Of a stretch of 42,209 bases of DNA, positions 1 through 14,377 are shown piece by piece (positions within the stretch are counted from its first letter, which is position 1; the number at the start of each line of letters is the position of its first letter). The notes under the pieces were generated by a model that did not search any database, had not been told where the DNA came from, and saw only the letters and a program-made list of their open reading frames with translations. Made by a program: the position numbers and the translations under genes. Source of the stretch: Welwitschia mirabilis (lineage: Eukaryota; Gnetophyta; Gnetopsida; Welwitschiales); contig JBOZIK010000001.1 in NCBI GenBank assembly GCA_051453625.1, positions 182,539,041 to 182,581,249 of the forward strand, read 5' to 3'.

Positions 1-611
1 GGATGTTATGATCAAATAATACAAATTTCATTTATTCTCATTAATGTGTATTTCCCTTATTATTCAAGTTAATCTCAGTTTAGCACTCTTATATTTACTT
101 AGATATTAAGGACAACCTTCATTAAGGTTGATTTCATCTTAGAATAGATTGCGTTGTTGTTTATTTCTCCATATTGCATTCAAGTCATATTTTGAGTAGA
201 TCTTATAATTCATATTGATTAGAAACCAGTGAATAGAGAAGTAGTCTTATGATAGGAAGGCTAAGGTCTACATAAGATACACTTTCAGGGATTTCCATTT
301 GCATTTCCATAGCATCTCATTACTTGCATTATTATCATTCATTTTTCTATAAGGATAAAAGAGCAATAGAATATAGTAGTAGATATCATTTCTCTAACTC
401 CAAGCCTAGGCCTTCGTTGGATTACGACATTCGAGTAAACTCCCGTCTATACTAGAGTACCATTCTGCAATTTATGTGAACTACAAGTTTATCTCAAGGA
501 CTTCCAGATCACAAGAATTCACACAGCAATAACTAGTTGAGGAGTTATTCTTATTCTCTTCCTCCATTGATGTAATGTATATTAATTTCATATTTTAATT
601 TAAGAATCAGT
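1..611. other. AT-rich intergenic DNA, no gene seen
   Basis: No open reading frame of useful length and no recognisable protein similarity on either strand. The part around 395-500 is richer in G and C than its surroundings and loosely recalls the end of a plant LTR, but no second copy, PBS or PPT was found, so no call is made. Confidence 0.5.
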
Positions 612-835
612 TTAAACCATTTCATTGTTATAATACATTTCATTTGTCATTAGCAATATTTAGATAGGGCTATTTTTAAAATGAGTTTGTATCCTTTCAT
701 TGTTATTACACATTAATTTGGCATTAGCAATATTTAGGTAGGATTAATTCTAAGTTTGTTTCATGATTTTATTTTTATTGCACAATCATCTGGCTATAAT
801 AGTTTTTAGATGAAGCTCATTTAATTATTAATTTT
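612..835. repeat. ~75-bp degenerate tandem repeat, 2-3 units
   Basis: The phrase CATTAGCAATATTTAG occurs at 648 and, with one change, at 722, each preceded by a TTTCATTGTTAT stretch (about 619 and 694), giving a period of 74-75 bp. A third weak unit ending near 835 carries GGCTATAATAGTTTTTAG. It lies in gene-free DNA and no function can be assigned. Confidence 0.6.
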
Positions 836-3800
836 AAGATATGAGAATTATTAGAAGGAATAAAAAAGTTGAATAAGTCAATCAATGCTTAAAGCATTTT
901 AGTTCCCTTATGTTAAAGACTAAATATCATTCTAATTATCAATTATAGATTTTCTTTTTTTTTTTTAAGTTTTGATTACCAATTATAATAATCTTATACC
1001 TTTTGACTAAGTTACCTCATATATCCATGTGGAAGAATGATAAATAAGTGCAAACTTAGTTTTAAATCTAGACCACTATAAAGCTACAATCATCTTCCTA
1101 ATATACTTCCTTATTAGTTGTTACTCTTATCTTTTCATGCCATCTGTAGTATTGTTACAACTATTTCTCCTTTACTAATACTGCTCGTTATACCTTATGA
1201 ACCTAAATTATTACCCTGAAAAAAATGTTTAGTTACATACATAATAATATTAATAATAATAATGAGATAATATAAAGGCCTATTATGGAATGTCATACTA
1301 AATATTTGTTATTTCATTTTTTCTTAACAAGAAAATGTAAGATAATATTTACAAATTTTTTTACCTGTCAGTTACTTTTATTCTAAATGTTCAAAAATAC
1401 TAAGAAAAGATCATGTAATGTAAGCATTAAATCATTGTTCTCATCATATTCCTCATCTATATTCTCATTTAGGCACAGGAGTATTTTGTGGTTATTCTAA
1501 GTTTGAGGTTTCTTCTTTTTCATAAATTATTCATTTATTTCTAGTTGTAATAAAGTTAGTATTTCACATTTTGTTCTTCCATATTTGTATACATTTCTTT
1601 ATCTTTAAGTTGTTTTTAATTATTTTATTTATTTTCTTTATAATATTCTCTTTGATTAGTGATATTATAAATGTGGATAGTGGATATTTAATGTTATTTC
1701 ATATTTTACTTTATTCAAATAAGTATAATATGATACTTTTTATTAATTTATCTTTAATGTTATGAATTTGATTAAATGTTTTCTAACTTGCTTCCATATT
1801 TTTTATAGTAATTTATTATTGATTTTATAGGATAAACAAAATAAAAACTCAATTTTCATAACAAGGATATTGTGATCGAAGCCTTCACAAAAATGAATGT
1901 ATACTTCAACATAATAACTTCGCTTATAAAAAGAAAATCAAGCATAAATAGTTTAAATTAAATCATAAAGAAATCTTCTAGATTAAAGTGCATATATAAT
2001 GAAAGCACATGAATATTAATCCCATGAATACTTCACGTGAATTCATATAGAAATATTATTATTATCTCATTAAACTATTACTTTACATGATAAAAAACTA
2101 TTTCTCTTAAGTGACATATAAGTAATTAAACATGAGTTATAACCATCATGCAAAACTACATGTGTAAAAGTATAATTTCATGAGATGTAAAAAGAAAAAT
2201 ATAAGAAATTAGAAATCAATAATTTTTCTATAAGAATTTACTATGATTCTAAAGATCATCCATAACTTAAATGAATAAGTAAGAGAGTTTGAGTAATGAT
2301 TTCCACTAAAGTCAGTTTTATACCAAAAAAAAAATTTTCTCTAAAATGTTTTATTATTTGAAATAATTTATAATGGATGTAAATGAGTAATTTAAACATC
2401 TTGTTCCATTTTTTACAAAATTTACAGCAACTTAGAATCAAAATATAGTAGTTAAAAAATAAGATTTTTCAAATCAGGATAGTAAACAATTTTATTTAAA
2501 CATGATTTCCATTAAAGTTTAGTATATTTAACTTGAAAGATATCACTTAATTTATTATAAAATGAGTTTTAAAGACAATGGAAAATATAAATTAGATTTC
2601 GAATTCACAAGTAATTAATAAAAATTAGCATATAAATATTTATTAAATTAAAGTAAAACTTGGTTAATTTCAAGTTATTTTAATAAAGGAAAGAGAAAAT
2701 GAATAAGAGAGATATAAAATTTAGAAAAATGGACTTAAAGATTCTCAATACATTCAAAATAGTTAATATTTATCTTAAAACAGGTTTCTAGAATTAAACA
2801 TTTGAGATTAAGTAGAATCAATTGAAATAATAATAATAGATATAGGCAAAATCTTAAAAAATTAAAGTTAATTTAACTATGAATATTAAGCCAACTAGAA
2901 ATATTGAGAAAAAATATATTGCGTATTCTAAAAGTACTCAAAAACTACTATAAGTTAGAATCTTAACTTTATAAAAATACATCAATAATGATAGAGAAAT
3001 TTTCTATGTAAAAAAAAAAGCATTTCATAATTTAAAAAAGTAAATCTATAAATTTGACTATAAATGACCAAAAATGGGGTTTTATAAGCTAAAATTGAAT
3101 TTTAAATCCCTAACAACAATGGTATTTAACTTATAAAAAGAATTTACTAATAAATTTTTAGAACCATTTTATTGCCAAAAAAGTTTTATGATCAAAACAA
3201 GCACTAAAATTAGCTATTCTACTTTGATTTTTAGAAGAGAAGAAAAGATAGAAAAGAATCAATACAAAATTGTATAATTTTATTTAAAATAAATAAATAA
3301 ATAATATATTTATAAGTTATACTACTACTATTATAAAGGAGAAAATTGAAATTTATCATAATTTTCTTAGGAATAAAGGTGGACCATGAGAAAACATATT
3401 ACAAAAAATAAGAAGAATGGAGAAAAGAAGAGAGAAGAGAAATAATGCATATAAATTCTTTAATATAAGGTGAATCTATGAATAATTACAGTATGCTATA
3501 ATAAGTACTAAATGCATAATAATCTAGTTAGCACAAAATATGAAACATGATATGAAACATCTAATGAAATTAAAAGAACAGGATGATGAAAATTCTTAAA
3601 TAAAGTAAGCAAAAAAAATAGCAACATAAGAGAAAAGAATGCTTATTGGTTTTGGATTATATAATAACTCTTTTTATTAGTCTTCAATCCAAATGCTTAC
3701 AATATTTAATGCCTTCTCGTCCTCTTACACCACCCATTGACATGCACTTTATGAACCCTATGATGCCCTTTCGATGGATGAACATGGGAGAAAAGGTGAT

Positions 3801-6800
3801 AGAAAATGAAATTTAAAAGTATGTAGCAAGTTAAAAATGGATGTGTATGATACAAAAAAATCAAATTGAAGAATGTATAATGCTTTAAATGTTGAGATAG
3901 AGAGAAACTCAACTTTGAAGTGAAGAAATAAGAGAGAAATGTGGTAGAAACTATTCTTTCAATGCTTGAAAATGGATTGAATTCAATTTAATAGAATAAA
4001 GATGATATAAATTTGGTCTAGTAATGTTATGATATAATTTTGAGCATCTCTATAGGTGCACTTAAGTTAATTTCAAACTAAAGAGTCATCATAACCATTA
4101 AATTTATACATCTGATTCATGCTTAACTTGGCAAAACTACCTCATAGTGCTACATTACCATTTTACTCATTGAAATAATATTGTAGTACCCTAGATAATT
4201 TGAAAAATATCTACCTCATATTTTAAAAATACATTAACTCAAATTTATCTCTTATGATAAATATCATATGAAACATAACATTTGACTCAAGAATGACTGG
4301 AAATTAAAAAATTATGACTTTTAAAATGCAAATTTTTAAGGTACCAATGTGTTAAAATGATTTAATATTATAGAATGTTGTGCATCTAGTGTTAGAATGA
4401 ATCAAAATTTTTACCTTATTAAGTAATAAGACATGATGATGAAAAAGGGAATATGAATGATTTATAGAGATAATTGACTGAATTAATCCTCCATGATCTA
4501 TAGTTTCACTCTTGATGTTAATCTTCTAGTTACAATTTTTATGTATAAACTCAAATTAGATTATAATGCATTATTTTGAGCCCATTAAGTATCTAAGATT
4601 CCTCTCATCTAAAAGAATACAAAAATACCTATAAGTGTAGCATTATAGCTCAAAACATAATTCAAAGTTATGACTATTAATACCTTAATTCATGAAAAAT
4701 TTAGGCTTCATCAAATAGATTATTACATGAATTACATTTATGATTGTATTAGTTGTACAACTTAAGAATAGGTACAGTTTGTAAATTTCTCCATGAAAAG
4801 TTAAGATTTTTTCTCTAATTACTTTATCAAAAGTGATTTCTTCTCTTATATGTATTAATTATCTATAATTATTGTATTATAATATCTCAAAAAGTTAAAA
4901 TTAATGGGAATTCTTTTATTTTACAGATACTACATATGGATATGTGGTGTATACCATAGTTGGTTGAACCCATATTTTTAAGTTATGACAAGCTTTGAAG
5001 TCTTAATTTTGAATCCTATGATGCGTGAGTTATCTTATGGTTTATATATATGTAATAAAAAGTGCATCTAGGCATGGACATCAATGTCTTAGGTATAAAT
5101 AACATGTAATAACTAGAAATTTAGCAGTTATCTCCTAAGATAATAAGGTTATACATAGGTTTCTACTTAGTTAAGTAAATCAATAAAGTGAAACATGATT
5201 GCACATTAATTAAGTTACTTATAAGGAAAAAAATACTACATATGATACATAGTTTTATAAAATGAGGTATTCTAACTATTATTACGCCAAGTTTTTTTAG
5301 TATCTTTAAAGTTTTAGTTAATGTTAAAGAGATCACCTTTGATAGAAATACTAGAAGCTTTAGTTTATTCTTTTGTATTTAATAATGATAGGTTTTTTTC
5401 ATTTCTAGAATTTTGTAAATTATTGGAAGATCTCTTTTTTTAATTAATAATAAAACTCACAACTACAAATTCATTAGATCATTATTGTACCATTAGGATT
5501 TCTCCAAGAAAGCATTTTCTAGAATTTTAACTAATTTGCACTTTAAATTTCCATGCCATTTTCGTATCTTCTCATATGAATTTAACTATTTTTCTAGTTT
5601 CTAAAAGTTGTCTACTTCATGATCTTGAATCATTGTAGGCAAATTAAATTAAACTTCCATTTTTATAGTCATATTTATTGGTATTTTTTTGTTATATTTC
5701 TAAATATATTAAAGATTTTATAAAAGTCTATCTTTCTACCTATAATTTATGATATCTTTTCTAAGTGATTGAGCTTTAAGTAGGTAGGAATATTATTTTA
5801 TGAAAGTTAATTTTAATGTATCCTAAGTTATGATGGAAAGAAATTCAAGAAAGTGTACTATTTTTAGCTCTTTAGTTTTTTACATAATTGAAAAGAACTA
5901 ATTTTACATCATCCACTTCATCAAAAGAAAAATATTCAAAAGCATGAATGGAAATTTAATAATCCTGCATATGCAAATAGGAATCTTCATGTTTTAAAAC
6001 TTTAAGTTTTAGAATAAACTTTATTAAAATAAGCTTAAAGTGATGATTTATCTCATTATTTAAGATGATAATGCATGTTGAAGGTTGATTTCATTATGGG
6101 GTTAGAAGGGTAACTACTTTATAAACATTATTAATATTTATGACATATTAAAAGCCATTTACTAATAGGCGATATTTTTTTAATCATATCTTGGGATTTA
6201 TACTATTATTCTAAATCATAAGACTATTATAAGAGAAAGCCCTACTTAAATTTAGAAATTGATAATTATTACTATTATATCAATAATAGATAATTCTTTA
6301 GACATATATTATGAATGTGATGATTAAGAAAAATCAAAGTCAAATATGTCATCATAATTGCATAAGTTCAATAAGATTTTAAATTTATAATAATATATTT
6401 AAAAAAATTTATAATTTCACACATGGGGTAAAAATGTTAAATGATAAACATATCATATAACTATGATAGAGAACTATAAGATCATAATGAGATCAAATAA
6501 GGCATTGTTAAGAAAAAAATTTCAAGTTTAACAAAGATATCAAATTTCTTAGGAAATTGTAAATGATATGAATTTAACGTGCTATTTTTAAAACTTTATA
6601 AAACATTGGTGATCTAATATCAAATAAATATTATATGACAAAGGACATGATTGATTATTAAAATCTACATCTGTATGTAAAATAAAAAATTGTGGTTAAA
6701 TCATAGTATATATAAGAACTAATGGTAAATTTAAAACCATTAATTTTTAGAGTTTTAGTCAACAATATCTTTTAAATTAAAAACATAATGATTTACCTTA

Positions 6801-9800
6801 CTATTTTCATTGTTAGGTATTTGTCATTAAATTATTGGATTTAATGCATTTAAATAACTTTAAAAATGTATAAAATCTAAATAAATTAAAATAAATTATA
6901 AAACATAATTTAACTAAAGAGACTTAGTACCAAATGCTTGATGGTAATGATGTCATATTTGTGGATACAATGTAACGTACTTAAAGTGATAGTAAAGAGA
7001 ATGTCATTCTTTCATGAAGAGCATATAAGTGGTACCAAAGCTATAGAGGTTAATTATTAATTAAAAGACTATAGAAAGGTAAACCTCAATGTGATGAATG
7101 TAAAAAAGGGTTTGTTGAATAATGAAATTAAGTAACTAGAATATCAAATCAAGCTTATAATTATGTTTACATGTTATAATAAATCATGATTCAACTTATG
7201 CCAAAATGATTATGAAAATTTGTATGATCAGTATAGCTCATTTTAATTATAAAGTATAACTAACATAAAAAATAAGATATCTTATCAAATATAGAATACA
7301 TCATTAACAAAATAAATAAAGCATAAATCATGTGGATAAATATGAATGATAATAAAAACAATTAAGAATATAAATTAATGTTAAAGTTAAATTTTATATT
7401 ACATATGAATATTACAAAATGCTACAACAATGTCTCAAAGGTAGAATACTAGTGTATCGATAATTTCATGTATTAAAGGACTCCCCTTTTAGTCAAAAAA
7501 CCATTGAAACTTCAAGTATAATCATAGATGTAACATATAAAATATGCTAGATTAAAGATGATTTTTTTCATAAAGTCTTGAAGATGTATATATATACACA
7601 CCTCTAGTATTTAGAAGTATTACCACCTTAAGGTAAGAGTTCCTTAAAAAACTAGATACTTTATATGTATAGTAATACATACTATATGAATCATGTAATA
7701 GTTACTTTCTTAATTAATATATTATTTATCCTTTTATCATATAATTACAACTCATAAGGTAATATATATAATATATCAAAATCTTAGCTCTAATCTCTAA
7801 ACTTTTATTACACTAACAAATTGGATCATTATGGTATGATAGTTAAGTTTATTAGCATGGTTTTAAAATGCTCTTATAAGTTCTCCTTTTAAGTATGCAT
7901 AAATATTTAAATTAATATATGAAATATTATAAATAATATAATTTGGTAATTTTAGATCATAACATAAACTTATATATAAAATATACTAAATCATAATATT
8001 ATGGTGATAAAATGTATTTCTAATAGTTTGATTTTAGTAAAGTCCATTTATTATAGCATAATAATAGTCTTAATTACAAGAATATTGTCTTATAATAATC
8101 TAAAGAAAATATTATAAATAAAAGTAATTATTTTTTAAAATCCTTTAAGGAATGCACTTTCTTAACATGATCTTATATACTTTTAGATAAGTAAAAAGGT
8201 GGAATAGAAACTTTAATTTCTTCTAATAGACATAGAGTATATTTTTATTATTATACATATTCATATTTGTTAGCTATTTTTCTATCACAAATAAATTATA
8301 AGTGATGTTGTATTGCTACTCAAAATTTTTCAAATGATCTAGGAAAAAAAACTTATTTTTAATATTAGAAATAAAGTGATATATATATATATGTCAAGCC
8401 TTTAAAAAAAGTGATTTTATAATGTTAGGCACTCGAAATTTTAATAAAAATTAGAGGGATTTATTAAGAAAGAGGTTAAAGAAGATACAATAGAAGAGAA
8501 AATAAAGTTGGGATACCATATGATGTTTCTATGTGATCTTTTTACTTCCTTACTGACAATGTTCTTGAGATTAATGTCACTCTTCCTAATGTTTATAGAT
8601 ATACATATCCATTGGTTTATAATCATATAAGTCATTTTTTATGTGTAATTTCTAAAATAGTTTTTAAACTAGTTCATTTAAAATGAATAGTTAGATATTT
8701 TACTACTTAAATAAGGCTTTATTTAAATGATGAAAAGAAGGATAATTACGATGAATTACAAATAAAAGCTAATAAGTATTTTAGTGGTCATATGAATAAT
8801 GTAATGAAGACTTTGATTAATTTTAAAAAGGATAGCTTGGCACAAAATCCTACTCTAGTTGAGAATATATATTATATTTATAATAGTGAATATATTAAAA
8901 AAATCTATTTATGAAGTTGATTTGGTGAAAATAAAGAATGCTCATAACTAGATCACATAAAAGAAATTTATAACTCAAGGATTATAAAGACAATTATTAA
9001 CACAAAAACATAGTGATACCAGAAGTTTCCATTAAGAAAACTATAAGTTTTAAGACTCTTATATGTTTAAAGATTAAATAAAAAGTTCAAATAAATGACT
9101 CATTATAGTTATATAATATTATATAATTTTTTATTGTAAACAAGAAATAGTATAGAATTTTATTTCTTTATAAATTTACAAAATATAAAATTGTATAAAC
9201 ATATAGAATAATTAAGATCTGCATATATTCAAAAATTTATAGTAAATGGAATCTCTTCTAAGCATTTTATATTAGTACAATTGATGGAATTAGAATACCA
9301 ACCTTTTAAGCTAGTTAGTTATCCACCTAAGATTATTAAGAAATTTTTTTCAAAACATGCAAAAAAATATGACTTGAAGAATTAATTAATTTTAAAAAAT
9401 AAGAGAAAAATAATATTATAAAAACAAAAAATTTTAATGGTTATATTAAGTAAAGATTTGATTATGATTTAAGAAGGCAAAATCCCTTGGTTTTATATTT
9501 TATGATATGTTTTTATTATGGATAAATATTAATTCTCGATTTTATTTTTTATGAATTTAATATTTTTTGTTTCTCATTTTATATGATGTTGCTTACTATA
9601 GTATAATATCATTATTATTAATGTTTAATTTTATATTGTTGGGGTTTTTAGTTCAAATGTTTTGATGTTATATTTTTAATATTAAATTTAGAGGAGATGC
9701 ATAAGGATTTCATAATATTTTTAAGTAAAATTATAAATGTTTATCTTACTTCATGATACTCAAAATAAGAAGTAAAATATAATTACTTATTTAATTAATA

Positions 9801-11328
9801 AAAAATGATTAGTTATTATTATAAATAATATTTCTAGCATGAAATTAGGTGGGTGCTTCATGGACAAACCATTTACTTAGACTTATGTGAAAAACTTATT
9901 GTTATGTAACTTAAAGTATTTGATCATAGTTCTTCATCTTAAATTAATTCTTTTTCTCTTGTATATTACATTAAATGAATGATATTTGTCTTTATACCAT
10001 GTTCTGCAATAAGAAAGTTTGCATCCTCTCAATACAAAATGAAACATGTTGTTTCATGTTTTATTGACCAACCTAAAAATTATTATATTAATTATATTAA
10101 CTCACTAAGATTTTTTTTTAATTCTAACTTGGCTTGATAGTTTATAATTTTAAATTGATTTTTCAATTCATTTGAATTCGTTTTATCTTAATTTTTTGAT
10201 TTGTCTTATTTTGATTTAATTTCTATTTCTTCTATGGAGTTTGGAATCTTCATAATTATTTTGTCTCTTATTTTAATTTTTTAAATTAATAGAATAAAAA
10301 CATTTAAAAAGATTCATTACTTTCAATATTTGTTAATATCTTATTTTATTTCTTTAATGTATTATTTTAGTGACTGGCCAGTTTTGTTATCTTATCTTAC
10401 ATCACTGATTTATTTTTAATTTTTTAAATTTAATCTAGTAAGTTATTTCTTTATTATTAGTTTTGAAAAATATTAACTCATATATCTTTAATATATATTT
10501 TGCTAGTAGTTCCTTCATTAATTAGTTTAATTAGCTTATCAATAGCTATTTTATTATCTAGTTTGATTAGTTTGTTAGATTTTTCAATACACTCTTTATC
10601 TTCATTAGGTTATATAATACTAGGAGTCTCTTCTTGAATTAGAACTTAAGCTAAATGCATTTTATTAATTTGGAATGAAAATATTTAGTGATGCTTTATG
10701 ATTCATTAAGTATTTTAGTACTTTTATTCCTCTTTTGAAAGATCTTCTTTGTTTTCTCTTTAGGTAAAGTAACCTAGAACTCTCCTTCTCTAAGTTACTT
10801 CTTGAATGATTTATTACCTTTTATTACTTTTAATAGCTCCTATTTCTTATAGATGTATGCATTTTAGATCTTTGTTTTATATTTTTTAAAAACTTTAATT
10901 AGTTTTTCACATTTTCTTTTTCATCTTATTGATCTATTTTTAAAATCTTAGTTTTATACTCTATAATTATTCTATTTGCTTGTTTAATTTTCTTTTATTA
11001 TTTTTATCTACTTTTTTAATATTGAGTTCATAATCATAGTAAAACCTTTTTCTAGAATTGTTGTCTTAATATTATCTTTAAAAGCTTATTACTCCTTACA
11101 AGTTCATTTTTATTTGAACCTCTAATCCATGAAACTACTAGATCCTATAAAATACCTTAATCTTCATTTTTAACATAATCATTCTATAGATTTATTACAC
11201 ATTATTGGATGCTAGAAATAATGTTAGAAAACTAATCATGTGTATAACAACCTTATTTCACCTACTACAAAAAAATTTACACACTAAGTTTAAGTTTCTA
11301 CATAAATTCTACTTTCTTTTCTTATTGT
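836..11328. other. Long AT-rich intergenic stretch without recognisable genes
   Basis: About 10.5 kb in which I see no gene. The longest open stretches (for example 1571-1765 plus, 2256-2441 minus, 3706-3912 minus, 8441-8635 minus, and an ATG-less one at about 8711-8911 plus) are 60-70 codons, have the Phe/Leu/Ile/Lys/Asn composition expected of AT-rich noise, and match no family I know. Short simple repeats occur (TAA units near 1245-1265, TA runs near 7588 and 8379). The DNA may be elements too old to recognise. Confidence 0.6.
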
Positions 11329-12560
11329 TGTTGTGTGTAATTTTATAATCCTTTATGTCTCATACAACCCTATCAATTACAAATAAATATATTATAAATA
11401 CAACATCCTATATAAATGGGAGTAATCCAAATGTTGTAAACCCATTGACAGTACATGAAATAATAAGAGAATTGATTTTGAAAGAAATATTGTATTATTT
11501 AAAATCTAAAGAATAATTTAAGAAAGAATGAAATAAAACTCACTTATGTAAATGCAAATGTAATCTATTCTAGATAAACACTTATCTAATTACCAAATTA
11601 ACTTGTAAATATGATTGGCACTATATAATCTAAATCTGTCAGGGAAACTATCATTAACCAAGACTAACATAAGCTATCAAGTACGTTAAATAGAATGTAA
11701 TACAAGTTAATCCAAAAATACACCTAAACTAATATCATTAATCTTAACAAAGATTGCCATTAAAACCTATATTGTAATTGAAACTATCACCAAATCAAAA
11801 ACAATGTAAACCATAAGGAACATGTAAAGTACTAAAGAAATAAAAGAGAAACAAAGTTTGCATTAAGTAAACCAACATCCAAGTTTTAAATTAGTTGCAC
11901 CTCAATGGAGGATGCATAGCACAACACCAAGGAAGACATCTCTCTTCAATATTAAAGGATGGATGTCTCATTCTTTAATCTCCTATCATGAGAATTTCTA
12001 ATGCATTAAAGATGATAAAAGTATCAAAGGGGAGTTTTTTTTAATATAACAAGAAGAACGTAATCATCACTCAAGATGACATGCTAGAAAACACACTCAA
12101 TGCTAAGAAAGAAACAGATAAAATAAATGAAAGTTAGCAAGCTATTTTAGTGTCATCCTGATTATAGTGGGAATGACACTGGGGACAATTTCTTANNNNN
12201 NNNNNGGAGGACACCTCTTGAGAAAAGAGACTCAGTATCTCTTAGGTCTAGTCGACGTCAGCATCCCAAAGAGCTACTAAATGTGGTCATCATACTTATT
12301 GTAGGGATGATAGTGGATATGACAATCTTTGTTATCTTTTCAGCTTAAGATAAATTATCCTTTTGCATCATTGATCTTCGTCCAAGGCACTGAGCATTAG
12401 AATATGCATGAAAGACCTCTAAATATGTCAATAATTGCATGTTCCCATGATGATCTCATTGACTCTTCATAATTATTAGAATTACATATAAACTTTTATA
12501 AATATCTTGTAAAAGTACTCAAAATACCTCATTAACATTCTACAAGTTGCCATCACATCA
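11329..12560 (-). repeat. 3' LTR of the minus-strand element
   Basis: It aligns along its length with 17844-19094 and with 39830-41191. Shared landmarks are the TGTTGT start, an AATCACAAATA-like box near 11375, a CTATCATGAGAATTTCT box near 11985 (CTTATCATGAGAATTTCT near 18525, TATCACGAGAATC near 40160) and ACAAGTTG close to the upper end. The lower boundary is either 11326 or 11329 because of a TGT repeat. The upper boundary is CATCA at 12560. A 10-N placeholder lies at 12196-12205. Confidence 0.75.
12196..12205. other. 10-N assembly placeholder
   Basis: Ten N inside the LTR. Two other 10-N runs (34047-34056 and 41118-41127) can be shown to replace 30 and 21 bases of real sequence, so the length here is not reliable either. 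Confidence 0.9.
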
Positions 12561-12577
12561 TAGCCTCCTACTTAGCC
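12561..12577 (-). promoter_or_regulatory. Polypurine tract of the minus-strand element
   Basis: On the minus strand the sequence reads GGCTAAGTAGGAGGCTA and runs directly into the LTR start TGATG. The equivalent site of the 41-kb copy reads GGCTAAGTGGAGAGCTA followed by TGTTG. A purine-rich tract directly before TG is the plus-strand priming site of LTR elements, and its conservation in two copies supports the LTR boundary. Confidence 0.7.
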
Positions 12578-14153
12578 TTATCAATCACTAATAAAGTAAG
12601 TGATTAGCAATATTGCAACCCAATTTAACTAAGATAAATAGTAACTAGGGAAATGTAAATTAAGTTTATAAATATTTAACATGCAGGATCAAATATCAAA
12701 AACAAATTAATTGATATAAAACCTTTATAATATGCATAATAAATATAACATCCTATTTATTGGCTAGATGACAGTGGGGATGACAGGCTTGTAAAATCAG
12801 ATTCTTGCAAACATGATCATTAGAAAAATACAAGTATTGACATCTTTGTTATCCTTCTACTTAAACTATTTAACACATCACAATATAATAATTTAATGTT
12901 ATACAAAATAATCATTATGAGACATAAAAAAATCCATTAGTTTATTATTTTCCTTATTCAGAGTCTCAAGTATCTTAGATTACACCTACAAGAAAGATTT
13001 GTAACAATGCTAATGTGGGCTACTAAATAATGCTTATAATGCATATCATACAAGTAATATGAAATCATATATTGACTAGTGCACCATATATATGTATCAT
13101 GAAATCTTATAATAACCCTTAGAAATAAAATTTTTACTTAAATATCTTTAATATTTAGTAGAAATCATTTCTCTTACCCTCAAAATAGAAGAATTAATCC
13201 ATCCCATATTACAATAAGCTAGGAGTTGTGTTATCCACCTACTCATCCAGATAACATACATGGATGATACTTAGAAACATAAGGATATAAAAAAATAATA
13301 AAGTTTAGGTAGANNNNNNNNNNNNNNNNNNNNNNNNNNNNNNNNNNNNNNNNNNNNNNNNNNNNNNNNNNNNNNNNNNNNNNNNNNNNNNNNNNNNNNN
13401 NNNNNNNNNNNNNAAGCTGCTTGAAGGATCATGCCTTCTCTATGATCCTACTGTTCATTGTTTGAAGATTTTTAATATAATAAATTAGAGATAAGAGGTT
13501 TCAGAGAAGTGAATAGCATAGATGATTAGAATATTACTTTTAGCTTCTTATAATGCCTTAATAGTTGGCACTTTAAATACCTTCATAGAATTTACAATTA
13601 TTGGCATAGGGATGTAATCTATTATCTTAAATAAATCCATCAATTCAATAATATTTTAAATAANNNNNNNNNNNNNNNNNNNNNNNNNNNNNNNNNNNNN
13701 NNNNNNNNNNNNNNNAAAATAATAGCTACAATAGCAATTTCATTGCATTTGAAAGTAATATGCCTAATAAATAATAGGAAAGATAAGAAAAGAACACCTC
13801 CAAACAACTAAAGACTCATACCATTAAAAGAAAACACCAAAAACTAAACCATATTCCTTAAAATAAAGTTCATAGATATTTGAAAGTCTTAAGATTGGGT
13901 AAATCCAATCTTATTACTTTTGAAATGCCCAAATAAAAATTACTAGTTATAATGACTTCATAAAGTAAAACATAAGTCAATTTTTAAAGATATTTAAGTG
14001 ATAGCATAACATCCACAAAAATAATAGGTTAAGAAAGATTTTAGATAATGGTAAAAGAACTTTCAAAACAATTTCTTCTTATCATGTTCAAGGTCTTATT
14101 ACTTATTAATTTTTAATACTTATCCATTTTTTTGAATTTCCCTAGTGTTTAAA
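12578..14153. other. 3' interior of the minus-strand element, no coding signal
   Basis: Its first part shows patchy similarity to 41209 onward (for example CAACCCAATTT here and GAGCCAATTT there), as expected for the same interior part of a related element. It contains a 100-N gap (13314-13413), for which I could not see overlapping flanks, and a 52-N gap (13664-13715), whose odd size suggests an estimated gap. No protein similarity was seen on either strand. Confidence 0.5.
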
Positions 14154-14226
14154 TTAGAAATCTTAACTAAGCTACTAAAAATTGTACTTATTAGAAATCT
14201 TAACTAAGCTACTAAAAATTGTACTT
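14154..14226. repeat. 37-bp tandem duplication
   Basis: Two adjacent copies with a 37-bp period start TTAGAAATCTTAACTAAGC at 14154 and 14191. They are identical until the last base, so the duplication is much younger than the surrounding decayed element. It may be replication slippage. Confidence 0.85.
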
Positions 14227-14377
14227 TCTCTAAAAGATAAGAACCTAAACATCTATGGAGTTTTATTAAAAGTAAAAACTAAAGATAAAAACATAATAAC
14301 ATAAAATCAAAAAGGAAAAACCAAAGAAAACTAAAAATAAATTTTATTCAAACCTTAAATTCTATTCAACACTTTTA

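Noticed and set aside
1571-3912. Short open frames (1571-1765, 2256-2441, 3706-3912) as possible genes
   Set aside because: They are 61-68 codons of Phe/Ile/Leu/Lys-rich sequence in very AT-rich DNA, with no family similarity, no splice or promoter context, and no second exon visible.
8441-8911. Open stretches around 8441-8635 (minus) and 8711-8911 (plus) as a decayed gene
   Set aside because: No recognisable motif. Length is within what chance gives over six frames of 42 kb, and the plus stretch has no start codon.
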